Assembly: GCF_025290835.2 (NCBI RefSeq)
Contig: NZ_JAOCQD020000001.1
Coordinates: 1,612,001-1,676,000, forward strand
Length of the DNA: 64,000 nt
Origin: Aquabacterium sp. OR-4
GTDB taxonomy: Bacteria; Pseudomonadota; Gammaproteobacteria; Burkholderiales; Burkholderiaceae_C
Reading direction: 5' to 3'
The position numbers were made by a program, and so were the translations under genes. The first letter of the stretch is position 1, and the number at the start of each line of letters is the position of its first letter. Of the stretch, positions 43,334-50,742 are shown in pieces. Under the pieces are notes generated by a model. The model was not told where the DNA came from, did not search any database, and worked only from the letters and a program-made list of their open reading frames with translations.

Positions 43334-43971
43334 CGCGTGCCCTCGTCCTTGGTGCCGAAGATCTTGTCACCCGCGTCGCCCAGGCCCGGGATGATGTAGC
43401 CCACCTCGTTGAGGTGGCTGTCGATGGCCGCCGTCCAGCAGCGCACATCAGGGTGGGCGGCATTGAGCGCGGCGATGCCCTCGGGCGCGGCCACCAGCAC
43501 CAGCGCGCGGATGTCCTTGCAGCCGCGCGCCTTGAGCAGGCTGACGGTGGCGATCATCGAGCCGGCGGTGGCCAGCATCGGGTCGATGATGATGGCGGTG
43601 CGCTCGTCGAGCTGACCGACGAACTTCTCGAAGTAGTTCACCGGCTGCAGGGTCTCGTGGTCGCGCGCCAGGCCGACCACGCTGACCTTGGCGTTGGGCA
43701 CCAGGTCGAGCACGCCGTCCAGCATGCCCAAGCCGGCGCGCAGGATGGGCACCACGGTGACCTTGCGGCCGGCGATCTGCTCCACCTCGGTGGGGCCGCT
43801 CCAGCAGTCGATGGTGGTCTTTTCGAGCGGAAAGTCGGCGGTGGCCTCGTAGGCCAGCAGGCGCGCCAGCTCATGGGTGAGCTCGCGGAACTTCTTGGTG
43901 GAGATGTCGGCCTCGCGCAGCAGGCCGATCTTGTGGCGCACGAGCGGGTGTTGGACAGCGGTCACGGACAT
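43330..43971 (-). CDS. upp: Uracil phosphoribosyltransferase
   Basis: 213 aa with Upp signatures: [14 protein letters not shown] at the start, [12 protein letters not shown], the PRPP-binding [13 protein letters not shown] and C-terminal [17 protein letters not shown]. It converts uracil and PRPP to UMP in pyrimidine salvage. The ATG at 43971 matches the family start; 17 further codons upstream are open but non-conserved. Confidence 0.97.
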   Translation of the reverse strand: MSVTAVQHPLVRHKIGLLREADISTKKFRELTHELARLLAYEATADFPLEKTTIDCWSGPTEVEQIAGRKVTVVPILRAGLGMLDGVLDLVPNAKVSVVGLARDHETLQPVNYFEKFVGQLDERTAIIIDPMLATAGSMIATVSLLKARGCKDIRALVLVAAPEGIAALNAAHPDVRCWTAAIDSHLNEVGYIIPGLGDAGDKIFGTKDEGTR

Positions 43972-44148
43972 GGCAGGCAGCCTTGGGGTCAACGGGTTGC
44001 CAACGAGTGTAGCCACCGCCACATGGCGGGCCGGCGCGTCACAGGGCCTCCAGCAGGGCCGGCAGCAGGCTGGCAGCGGCCATCGCGGCGGCCGGCCGGG
44101 GCGGCCGTGCGCGCGCGCGGGGGGGGCGATGGGCGCCGGCTCAGCCTC

Positions 44149-45078
44149 TCAGGCAGGGCGGCCGCTGGCATCTCCGGCATCGGTCGGGGCGCCGTCCGGC
44201 TCGTCCGCCGGGCCGTCCGTCGGCTCATCGCCCGGCTCGTTGTCCGCGTCGTGATCCGCGTCGTGGTCCGTGTCGTCGTCCGCGTCGTGGTCCGATTCGG
44301 CCTGCTCGTCGGCCAGCCCGGCCGCCGTCGAGGCGGGCTCGGCAGCCAGGCGGCGCTGGCGCAGTGCCTCGTACAGGCACACGCCGGCGGCCACCGAGAC
44401 GTTCAGGCTCTCCACCGCGCCGCTCATCGGAATGCTCACCAGCTCGTCGCAGGTCTTGCGCGTGAGCTGGCGCATGCCCGGGCCTTCGGCGCCCATCACC
44501 AGGCACACCGGGCCGCTGAGGTCCAGGTCATAGAGCGTGCGCTCGGCGTCGTCGGACAGGCCGATGATGCGGATGTCGCGCTCCTTCAGCTCGTTGAGGC
44601 AGCGCGCCAGGTTGGTGACCATCAGGTAGGGCATGGTCTCGGCCGCGCCGCTGGCCACCTTGGCCACGGTGGCGTTCAGGCCCACCGCGTGGTCCTTGGG
44701 CGCCACCACCGCATGGGCACCGGCGCCGTCGGCCACGCGCAGCACCGCACCCAGGTTGTGCGGGTCGGTCACGCCATCGAGCGCCAGCACCAGCGGCGGG
44801 CCATCCACGCCGTCAAGCACGTCGTCCAGCGAGTGGCTGCGCGCCACCGCGTTGACGCGGGCCACCACGCCCTGGTGGCGCGGGCTGCCGGCCAGGCGGA
44901 TCAGGCGCTGGTCATCGCTGTCAACCAGCTTGGCGCCGGCGGCCTGGGCTCTCTCGACGAACTGCCGCATGCGCGCGTCGCGCCGTGTGGCATCGACATG
45001 GATCTCGATGATGGATTGCGGGGCGGTCTTCAACCGCACGGTAACGGCATGGAAGCCGAACAGGACCTGGGCGCTCAT
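44149..45078 (-). CDS. rlmB: RlmB, 23S rRNA (Gm2251) 2'-O-methyltransferase, with acidic C-terminal extension
   Basis: 309 aa. Residues 1 to about 247 are a full SpoU/TrmH-type enzyme: N-terminal substrate-binding domain (VLFGFHAV), then the three SPOUT motifs NLGAVLRVADGAGAHAVV, VMGAEGPGM and SGAVESLNVSVAA of the knotted SAM site. Beyond the normal end it adds about 60 residues, very rich in Asp (DHDADDDTDHDADHDADNE...), coded by a 12-bp repeat. The extension is not part of the known family. Confidence 0.94.
   Translation of the reverse strand: MSAQVLFGFHAVTVRLKTAPQSIIEIHVDATRRDARMRQFVERAQAAGAKLVDSDDQRLIRLAGSPRHQGVVARVNAVARSHSLDDVLDGVDGPPLVLALDGVTDPHNLGAVLRVADGAGAHAVVAPKDHAVGLNATVAKVASGAAETMPYLMVTNLARCLNELKERDIRIIGLSDDAERTLYDLDLSGPVCLVMGAEGPGMRQLTRKTCDELVSIPMSGAVESLNVSVAAGVCLYEALRQRRLAAEPASTAAGLADEQAESDHDADDDTDHDADHDADNEPGDEPTDGPADEPDGAPTDAGDASGRPA
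44242..44289. repeat. rlmB: 12-bp in-frame repeat in the rlmB tail
   Basis: Four 12-mers of the type GTCCGCGTCGTG encode the Asp/His-rich part of the RlmB extension. Two changes occur between units. Confidence 0.85.
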
Positions 45079-45199
45079 GGTGCGACTGTAGCGGCTGCGC
45101 ACCGCCAGTGTGCCGGTGCTGCACCAGCGCCGCGCCGGCGTGACCAGACGCGCCGGCGCGGTGGGGCGCGCCGGCGGGCGCGTGGCCACTCGGTGCTGC

Positions 45200-45934
45200 T
45201 CAGCGCCGCGCCATGCCTGCCAGCATCAGCGCGCCCAGCAGCAGCGGCTGATGCAGCATGTAGACCGTGAGCGGCCGCTGGCCCAGCCAGCGCAGCGGCC
45301 GGCTCCAGCCCGGGGCGGCCCCCAGCAGCCACGGCGGGCGCCGGGCGCGCAACCAGTGGCCGGCGGCCAGGCCCCACAGCATCACGCCCAGCCAGGGCAG
45401 CACGGGCACCCAGTCTTCGGTGATGGGCTTGCGCGTGACCAGGCCCAGCCAGTTGCCCAGCCGGTTGTCCAGGGCGGCAAAGCCCAGCCCGTGCGGCAGC
45501 AACAGCGCCAGTGCGCCGGCCGGCCACAGCCAGGCCGTGCGGCCCGGCGCCAGGGCCCCGGCACAGCGCACCAGCAGCAGCATCAGCGCCATGCCGTGCA
45601 GCACGCCAAAGCTGATCCAGCTGCGCGGAAACATCAGCGCCGAGCCGGCAGATACCGCCAGCGCACAACCCGCCACCTGTGCCCAGCGCCGCCAGAAGCG
45701 CGGCCAGCCCTGCCCGCCCGCGGCGGCCAGGGCCTGGCCCATGCCGGCACACAGCAGAAACAGGCTCACGATGGCCGTGCGCTGCCAGGTCCAGAACGGG
45801 TCGCGGTAGAAGTCTTGCGGCGGCGCCAGCCAGCGCAGGTGGTTGAGGTCGAACGCGAAGTGGTAGGCCACCATCCACACGATGGCGGCACCGCGCAGCG
45901 CGTCTAGCCGGTCGGCGCGGCGCGGGTCAGACAC
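45200..45934 (-). CDS. DUF1624 / heparan-alpha-glucosaminide acetyltransferase-like membrane protein
   Basis: 244 aa from a GTG at 45934. RADRLDALRGAAIVWMVAYHFAFDLN opens it, the standard start of DUF1624 members, with about seven hydrophobic segments and the end motif RPLTVYMLHQPLL. The family is related to acyltransferases that pass an acetyl group across the membrane. The open frame extends upstream to 46054, but that part is Arg/Gly-rich and unlike a membrane protein. Substrate unknown. Confidence 0.87.
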   Translation of the reverse strand: MSDPRRADRLDALRGAAIVWMVAYHFAFDLNHLRWLAPPQDFYRDPFWTWQRTAIVSLFLLCAGMGQALAAAGGQGWPRFWRRWAQVAGCALAVSAGSALMFPRSWISFGVLHGMALMLLLVRCAGALAPGRTAWLWPAGALALLLPHGLGFAALDNRLGNWLGLVTRKPITEDWVPVLPWLGVMLWGLAAGHWLRARRPPWLLGAAPGWSRPLRWLGQRPLTVYMLHQPLLLGALMLAGMARR

Positions 45935-46073
45935 GGCAGGGGTTGGGGCGAGGCATGGCGCCGGCACTGTACGCCAGCCGCCGGCCACTGCCGCGCCCCG
46001 GGCACGCCGCCCGACGGCCGGCTGGCCGACCGACCGGCGACCGCCGGCCGTCAATCAGCTCTCAGACCGCCGT

Positions 46074-46883
46074 TCAGGCGCTGGCGCGTCCGGCTGCCGC
46101 AAGGGGCGCACGCCACCGCCGCCGGCCCAGGCCCAGCAGCAGCGCCGCGCCCAGCCACAGCGCGGGCGTGGCGGGCTCGGGCACGGCGCTCAGGCTCAGC
46201 GTGTCGTGGCCGCCCTGGATCAGCACGCTGGCGCCACCATTGATGAAGCCGAGGCCTGCAAACGGGTGATAGAACACGCCCGACACCTGCACCGCCGACG
46301 ACAGGAAGCTGTTGCCTGCCACCGGCGCCAGCACACCGCCGAGTTGCGCGCCCAGGGTCGGCGCGCCGCCAAAGGCGGGGTCGGGGTAGCTGTAGGTGAA
46401 GACCTGCGCCCCGCTCATGCTGGCCACCAGGATGGGCGTGGCCGCATGCGTGGCCACGGCGATGCCCTGGCTGTCGAAGCCGAAGCTCGAGACGCCCGGC
46501 ACCGCATACATCGAGACCGTGGCCTGCGTGGTGTAGCCCGCCGCCGCCGCCGGCTGCACGCCCAGCAGATCAAACTGGATGTACAGCGTGTAGTCGCTGC
46601 CCAGGCCGGTGGGGGTGAGCATGCCGCCCGCCTGCTGCGCCGTGTCGACGATCAGGAAGCCATGCTCCTGCCACAGCGAATTGCCTTGCGCATCGGGTGC
46701 GCCAAAGTCGATGCGCGACACCTCGCCGCCGGTCAGTGTGCTGGTCTCGAAGGCGCTGCCGCCCAGGCCCAGCGCCGTCGGGTCGAACTGCACCGTGGCC
46801 TGGGCACCGCCCAGCGCCAGCGCCAGGCATGCCGCGACCGCAGCCTTGCACAGGCCCATGAACCCCTGTTGTGATGCCGACAT
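46074..46883 (-). CDS. PEP-CTERM protein, resembling flocculation-associated PepA
   Basis: 269 aa: signal peptide ending about AQA (residue 30), a beta-rich secreted domain beginning VQFDPTALGLGG...FETSTLTGGEVSRIDFG...QEHGFLIVD, which recalls the PepA family linked to floc formation, and a C-terminal VPEPATPALWLGAALLLGLG plus RRRR sorting signal. The PepA link is from memory of motif style, not a search. A sigma-54-like site lies 51 bp upstream. Confidence 0.85.
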   Translation of the reverse strand: MSASQQGFMGLCKAAVAACLALALGGAQATVQFDPTALGLGGSAFETSTLTGGEVSRIDFGAPDAQGNSLWQEHGFLIVDTAQQAGGMLTPTGLGSDYTLYIQFDLLGVQPAAAAGYTTQATVSMYAVPGVSSFGFDSQGIAVATHAATPILVASMSGAQVFTYSYPDPAFGGAPTLGAQLGGVLAPVAGNSFLSSAVQVSGVFYHPFAGLGFINGGASVLIQGGHDTLSLSAVPEPATPALWLGAALLLGLGRRRWRAPLAAAGRASA

Positions 46884-46933
46884 GTCCAGACGCTCCCTGT
46901 GATTGATATGACGTTTTGATGTCACTCAGCCTA

Positions 46934-46949
46934 TGCAAGAGCCGTGCAG
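46934..46949 (-). promoter_or_regulatory. Weak candidate sigma-54 promoter for the PEP-CTERM gene at 46883
   Basis: On the minus strand CTGCACG-N4-TTGCA aligns with TGGCACG-N4-TTGCW; -12 TTGCA is perfect but the invariant -24 GG is TG. Position, 51 bp before the ATG, fits a promoter. Weaker than the site at 33323. Confidence 0.35.
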
Positions 46950-46951
46950 AT

Positions 46952-46977
46952 GGCACCACCCATTTGCCGGGGGTGCC
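46952..46977. other. GC-rich hairpin between the PEP-CTERM gene and the tRNA
   Basis: GGCACC and GGTGCC (with further imperfect pairing inside) form a stem of about 9 bp with a loop around ATTTG. Role unclear; it overlies the upstream side of the sigma-54-like site. Confidence 0.4.
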
Positions 46978-47110
46978 TGTGGCCGAAGTCACAACAGTCG
47001 GGTCTGAGCCAGCGGCCTGCGCACCGGCAGGCCTGCCTGCGAGTGCCCACCTACAATGCGCCCCGCCGTCCGCGTCGGCAGCCCGCACCGGCTGCACCCC
47101 GGCGCGGCAT

Positions 47111-47151
47111 CTGCCCGTAGCTCAACTGGATAGAGCAGCTGCCTTCTAAGC
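47111..47151 (+). pseudogene. 5' half of host tRNA-Arg(TCT), cut by prophage integration (attL)
   Basis: CTGCCCG-TA-GCTC-...-GAGC-A-GCTGC-CTTCTAA-GCAG is a regular acceptor 5' strand, D-arm and anticodon loop (anticodon TCT), then the sequence departs after GCAG in the 3' side of the anticodon stem, with no variable loop, T-arm or acceptor partner. This is what the left side of an integration junction inside a tRNA gene looks like. The remaining 3' half (acceptor strand expected CGGGCAG) should be at the far prophage end. A TACAAT -10-like box is at 47052. Confidence 0.85.
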
Positions 47152-47210
47152 AGGTATTCGCCCTATGGAGAATGTCCAATAATCCGGGGTCTGTCCAAAA
47201 ACATTCCCGA

Positions 47211-47287
47211 CTGACCGTAGCTCAACCGGATAGAGCACTTGCCTTCTAAGCAAGGGGTTGCCCGTTCGATTCGGGCCGGTCAGGCCA
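47211..47287 (+). tRNA. tRNA-Arg (TCT), complete, apparently phage-supplied
   Basis: 77 nt including CCA. Acceptor CTGACCG pairs with CGGTCAG; D-arm GCTC/GAGC; anticodon arm CTTGC-CTTCTAA-GCAAG with anticodon TCT; T-arm GCCCG-TTCGATT-CGGGC; CCA encoded at 47285-47287. Its acceptor and anticodon stems differ from the broken host copy 60 bp upstream, so it is not a reconstruction of that gene but a different tRNA. It probably replaces the disrupted tRNA and could be transcribed from the old host promoter. Confidence 0.95.
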
Positions 47288-47408
47288 CACAATCCGCCCG
47301 AGCCGGGACAGTGGAGGCACACCGCAGCGGCCGAGCGGGTGCGATCCGGACGCCTCGCGCGATCGTCCCGGCTCACCCGCTGAGCCAGCCGCGCCCTACC
47401 CTGTCGCA

Positions 47409-47660
47409 ATGTCTGGTGCCCCGTCCCGCCCTGTTGAAATCCGCCCCTGCTGGCGCTGCCGCTGTTATGCCGGCCTGGCCGCGCAGGGCACTGCGGCGCT
47501 GTGCTCGCGCCCGGGCTGCTGCCGCGTGCGCTCATGGCCGGCCACCGGCTGCGATGCGTGGGAGCGCGAGCCGGGCGCGGATGATGAGCCGTGGGCGCCG
47601 CCGGGGTATGCGGGCGGGCAGCCCGGCGTGCAGGTGGTGCTGAGAGTCGCCGGGCTGTAG
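47409..47660 (+). CDS. Small cysteine-rich phage protein, 83 aa
   Basis: Six Cys in residues 14-48 in the order CWRC-C...C...CC...C, with the phrase ALCSRPGCCRVRSWPATGCDAWEREPGADDEP, a style I associate with small hypothetical proteins of Burkholderiales prophages. Could bind zinc. No function known. Confidence 0.7.
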   Translation: MSGAPSRPVEIRPCWRCRCYAGLAAQGTAALCSRPGCCRVRSWPATGCDAWEREPGADDEPWAPPGYAGGQPGVQVVLRVAGL

Positions 47661-47692
47661 TCCAATAGACCACACAAGTCGCTCGGGATTGC

Positions 47693-47721
47693 TTGCACAC
47701 TGTAATCCGATGGCCTACAGT
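47693..47721 (+). promoter_or_regulatory. Sigma-70 promoter with overlapping inverted repeat
   Basis: TTGCAC (47693-47698), 17 bp spacer, TACAGT (47716-47721), which would drive the genes at 47782 and 48093. CTGTA (47700-47704) and TACAG (47716-47720) form an inverted repeat inside the promoter, so a repressor bound there would block RNA polymerase. Confidence 0.65.
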
Positions 47722-47781
47722 ACATCCATCGCAGCAACACCGCTGCGACCCGGGCCCCAGGCAGTGGGCGGAGAAACTGAA

Positions 47782-48090
47782 ATGACCAACGCATTCACCA
47801 TCGACACCGACAGCGCCCTCGTCGAGGAGATCATCAATGCGGCCCTGCCGCACCTCCCGAGCGCCACGCTGGCCTATGACAGCGATGGCGATCTGGCTGG
47901 CGTCGTGTACTTCGCCGACGAGACGCGCCGGCACTATGCGGCTGACGTAGACGCGCTCCGCGCCCTCATCGAGGTGGTCAAGGACACCCACGGCAAAGAC
48001 AGCTACTCGATCTGGTGCAGCCAGACTGCCCCTGACGCCGAGGGCGAAAACGAGGCTGATGTGATGGCCGAGATGGACTGGACCGCCTGA
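47782..48090 (+). CDS. Small acidic phage protein, 102 aa
   Basis: Starts at ATG 47782 after a GGAGAAACTGAA ribosome site. Acidic, no membrane segment, no recognised domain. 2 bp before the tandem-HTH gene, so they form an operon from the promoter at 47693. Confidence 0.8.
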   Translation: MTNAFTIDTDSALVEEIINAALPHLPSATLAYDSDGDLAGVVYFADETRRHYAADVDALRALIEVVKDTHGKDSYSIWCSQTAPDAEGENEADVMAEMDWTA

Positions 48091-48092
48091 CC

Positions 48093-48596
48093 ATGACCAA
48101 CCACCCCGGCCGCAAGCCGGGGTCTGCCCCGCGCATGACCCCGACCGAACTCGCTGACCTGCAGCAGCGATCCGCGTTGCCCGATGAGCGCATCGCCGAG
48201 CTGGCCGGCACGTCGGCGGCCACCTGGCGGCAGTACCTGGCGGGCGCCCGGCCAATGCCCTACAGCGCACAGGCCGCGCTGCTGCTGGCGCTGGTGCACC
48301 TGGGCATGCCGGCGGGCATGGCCGAGCCGTACCTGACGCCAGCGCATGCGCGCATGCTCGGCGGCACTCAGCAGCCTGATCCGGTGGCCGACCTGCCTGA
48401 GCCCACGCCCGAGGCCGTCCGCGCGCTGCGCGAGGGCGCGGGCCTGTCGCTGGCGCAGATGGCCGCGCTGTGCGGCATCGCAGACCGGCAGACCTGGGCG
48501 CGGTACGAGGGCGGCCGGGCCATTCCGGTGCAGACCTGGGCCGTTGCTCTGCTGGCGCTTGGCCAGCATCCCCGCTACAGGCTCACCAAGGCCTGA
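48093..48596 (+). CDS. Phage protein with two helix-turn-helix-like segments
   Basis: 167 aa. Two similar halves: residues about 16-60 (TELADLQQRSALPDERIAELAGTSAATWRQYLAGAR) and about 108-150 (VRALREGAGLSLAQMAALCGIADRQTWARYEGGRAIPVQTW), the second a good XRE-type helix-turn-helix. It is probably a DNA-binding protein, maybe of the inverted repeat at its own promoter. It lies just before the convergent lysis genes. Confidence 0.82.
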   Translation: MTNHPGRKPGSAPRMTPTELADLQQRSALPDERIAELAGTSAATWRQYLAGARPMPYSAQAALLLALVHLGMPAGMAEPYLTPAHARMLGGTQQPDPVADLPEPTPEAVRALREGAGLSLAQMAALCGIADRQTWARYEGGRAIPVQTWAVALLALGQHPRYRLTKA

Positions 48597-48664
48597 ATCC
48601 GGCCGCTGGAGCGATTTTTCGGGGCCGGGCGATACCTGCGGTGCGCCAGGGCTGATCGCGCGCC

Positions 48665-49126
48665 CTACGCCCCGATGATGCCCGGCACGGTGCCGGCGCT
48701 GGTGATCGTGATGACGCGGTTCACCGGCTGCAGCGGGTAGGCGGTGCTGGCGTGCACCCAGCCTGACGGCCCCGGGAACTCGTTGATCAGCTGACCGATG
48801 CCGAGCGCGCCGACCATGGGCGCGAGCGCGCGGCAGACCTCGACCGAAGTGCCGAAGGCCGGTGCCCGCCAGTCGGCGGCCATTGCGCGCACATGGTCGC
48901 TGCGGGGCGACGATCCCACCGCCGCATTCAACGCCCCGCAGCGGTAGCCGCTGGTGATGACCACCGGCACGTCGCGGCCGGCCTGGGCCGACAGCCAGTC
49001 GCGGATGCGCTGCAGCATGGCCAGCGTCTCGTGCGCGGCCGGCAACAGCTCGAGCGGCAGCACGTTGGGGATGCCGCGGCGGGCGGCGGTGGTCGAGGCG
49101 GTGAACTCGTCGAGGCTGAAATGCAC
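48665..49126 (-). CDS. Phage endolysin, peptidase M15 (D-Ala-D-Ala carboxypeptidase type)
   Basis: 153 aa from a GTG at 49126. Zinc ligands His78 and Asp85 (SDHVRAMAADW) and His125 (GWVHAS), with the SGYRCGALNAAVGSSPRS run ahead, are the M15A pattern; the enzyme cuts peptidoglycan cross-links. No signal peptide, so release depends on the holin-like gene 2 bp upstream. Confidence 0.9.
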   Translation of the reverse strand: MHFSLDEFTASTTAARRGIPNVLPLELLPAAHETLAMLQRIRDWLSAQAGRDVPVVITSGYRCGALNAAVGSSPRSDHVRAMAADWRAPAFGTSVEVCRALAPMVGALGIGQLINEFPGPSGWVHASTAYPLQPVNRVITITSAGTVPGIIGA

Positions 49127-49128
49127 GC

Positions 49129-49518
49129 TCAGCCCCCCGCGATGTCGCGGCGCAGATCCGCGGCCACCTCGGCGAGGTCTTTGCCCTCGCGCCGACTGAT
49201 CCACGTGAAGGCCCAGCGCACCAGCGCCCAGGCAGGCAGGCCGCACGCGAACACCAGGCCCAGCACCGCCATCAGGCCGGCCGGCTCCTGCATCCAGGCC
49301 TGCAGGCCCAGGTGCTGGATCACAGCCGCGCCACCGGCGATGCTGCCGACCACAGTGCTGATGAGGCCGACAGCCCACTCGCGCGAGCTGCGCGGCGGCG
49401 TCATGCACATCACGACGATGGCGGCCAGGCCGGCGCCGATGCTGGCGGCCCCGGCGGCGCCGCCGATGAGTTTCCAGCCGACGATGCCGGCTGCGGTGGA
49501 CGATGCGGGCTCAGACAT
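49129..49518 (-). CDS. Phage holin-like membrane protein
   Basis: 129 aa with three hydrophobic segments (about residues 15-40, 50-70 and 75-100) and a charged C-terminus (RREGKDLAEVAADLRRD), the layout of class I holins. Directly upstream of the endolysin. Several in-frame upstream ATGs exist; 49518 (MSEPASS) is preferred. Confidence 0.75.
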   Translation of the reverse strand: MSEPASSTAAGIVGWKLIGGAAGAASIGAGLAAIVVMCMTPPRSSREWAVGLISTVVGSIAGGAAVIQHLGLQAWMQEPAGLMAVLGLVFACGLPAWALVRWAFTWISRREGKDLAEVAADLRRDIAGG

Positions 49519-49553
49519 AGCAGGTGCTCTCATGGTGGACTGCATGGGGTTGC

Positions 49554-50276
49554 TCAGCCCACCGGCAACAGGCCGACAGGCGGGGTGAATCCGAGGCCGT
49601 CGTATCGCGCAACGCCGAGCGTCCAGCGGACGCGGCCGACGTACTGCACCCATCCCGATCCGGCGTCGGTAGACCAGTCGCCGATGCGCGGCACGCGCTC
49701 GCGGGCGTTCAGCGTGTAGCCCGTGCTGCCGAGGTCAATCGTGCCGCGGATGACCCCGCCGGTCGACAGGTACACGTACCGGCCCTTGCGCTCGACGCAG
49801 TAGTAGGCGCCCCACGGGAATGCCGGCTGCGCGTCAGGCGTGGCGCCGTTCTTGACGGTCGCCGTGTTGTTGTTGAGCATGACGTCCATGCGTCTGTCGC
49901 CGGCATTGCTCACCCAGGCCGTGAAGCCCCCGTAGGGGTCGCCGCCCGATCGGTCTTTCGCGTCCGTCCAGAGCGCGAAGTAAGGCCCGGTGTAGTGCGC
50001 GTAGAGCTCGAACGTCCAATCCTGCGAGCCCAGTGCCGGGATGTCGCAGACGATGCCGGGGGCGTAGGACACCGGGTTGATGACCTTGATCGTCGGAAGG
50101 GTGCCGTCCAGGTGCTCGGTGCTCCCGCCGGGCTGGTACAGGCCTGACGGCAGGAGCTGCACCGACGTTTGCGCGCTCGACTGGTCAACGCCCGACCCGC
50201 CCTGCAGCAGCAGCACCACATGCCGCCAGTACGGATCGATTCCCGCGCGCAGCGCCGGGCCGACCATGCGCATCAT
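49554..50276 (-). CDS. Phage structural protein, probable tail-fibre or receptor-binding (240 aa)
   Basis: A beta-rich protein, possibly LamG/concanavalin-like (WTFELYAHYTGPYFALWTDAKD, RKGRYVYLSTGGVIRGTIDL, WVQYVGRVRWTLGVARYDG). The ATG overlaps the stop of the previous gene by one base. Its place at the end of the tail module suggests a distal fibre or host-binding role; not proven. Confidence 0.78.
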   Translation of the reverse strand: MMRMVGPALRAGIDPYWRHVVLLLQGGSGVDQSSAQTSVQLLPSGLYQPGGSTEHLDGTLPTIKVINPVSYAPGIVCDIPALGSQDWTFELYAHYTGPYFALWTDAKDRSGGDPYGGFTAWVSNAGDRRMDVMLNNNTATVKNGATPDAQPAFPWGAYYCVERKGRYVYLSTGGVIRGTIDLGSTGYTLNARERVPRIGDWSTDAGSGWVQYVGRVRWTLGVARYDGLGFTPPVGLLPVG

Positions 50277-50740
50277 CAGGCGAACCCTCGCAGCAGGTTG
50301 CACAGCAGCATGTCGAGGGCCGCGTCGTACTGCGCACAGATCAGGTCGACGGCATTGGCCCCGGTACTGAGTGCCGGCGCGGTGCCGCCAGGCCACTTCC
50401 ACTTCGTCCCGTAGGCCAGCGTGCGCCCGCCTGTCGCGTCCTGCCGGATGCGCACGGTGTAGACCATGCCGTCGATCAGGCCGGTCGGGTTGGCCAGCGT
50501 GCGATTGCCGCCCAGCACCACGCGGTGGTTGAAGCCCAGCGCCCCGTCGATGGCAATCGTGGCGGCGTCGGTCAGCGCGACAAAGCCGGCCTGCGCCGAG
50601 ATGCCGGCCCAGGTCAGGCGCACATTGCCCAGGCGGTCGGTGTAGCTCAGCGCCGGCCCGTTGACCACCTCGTCGAGCTTCTGCGCGTTGAACAGCAGGT
50701 CAGACGGATCGGCGCTCGGTACGGGGTTGGTGGTCGGCAT
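50276..50740 (-). CDS. Phage tail-fibre-type protein, 154 aa
   Basis: Begins with the phrase DLLFNAQKLDEVVNGPALSYTDRLGNVRLTWAGI, which is commonplace at the start of phage tail fibres. Located right after the tip gene; 3 bp gap to the gpJ-like gene. Confidence 0.8.
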   Translation of the reverse strand: MPTTNPVPSADPSDLLFNAQKLDEVVNGPALSYTDRLGNVRLTWAGISAQAGFVALTDAATIAIDGALGFNHRVVLGGNRTLANPTGLIDGMVYTVRIRQDATGGRTLAYGTKWKWPGGTAPALSTGANAVDLICAQYDAALDMLLCNLLRGFA

Positions 50741-50742
50741 GG

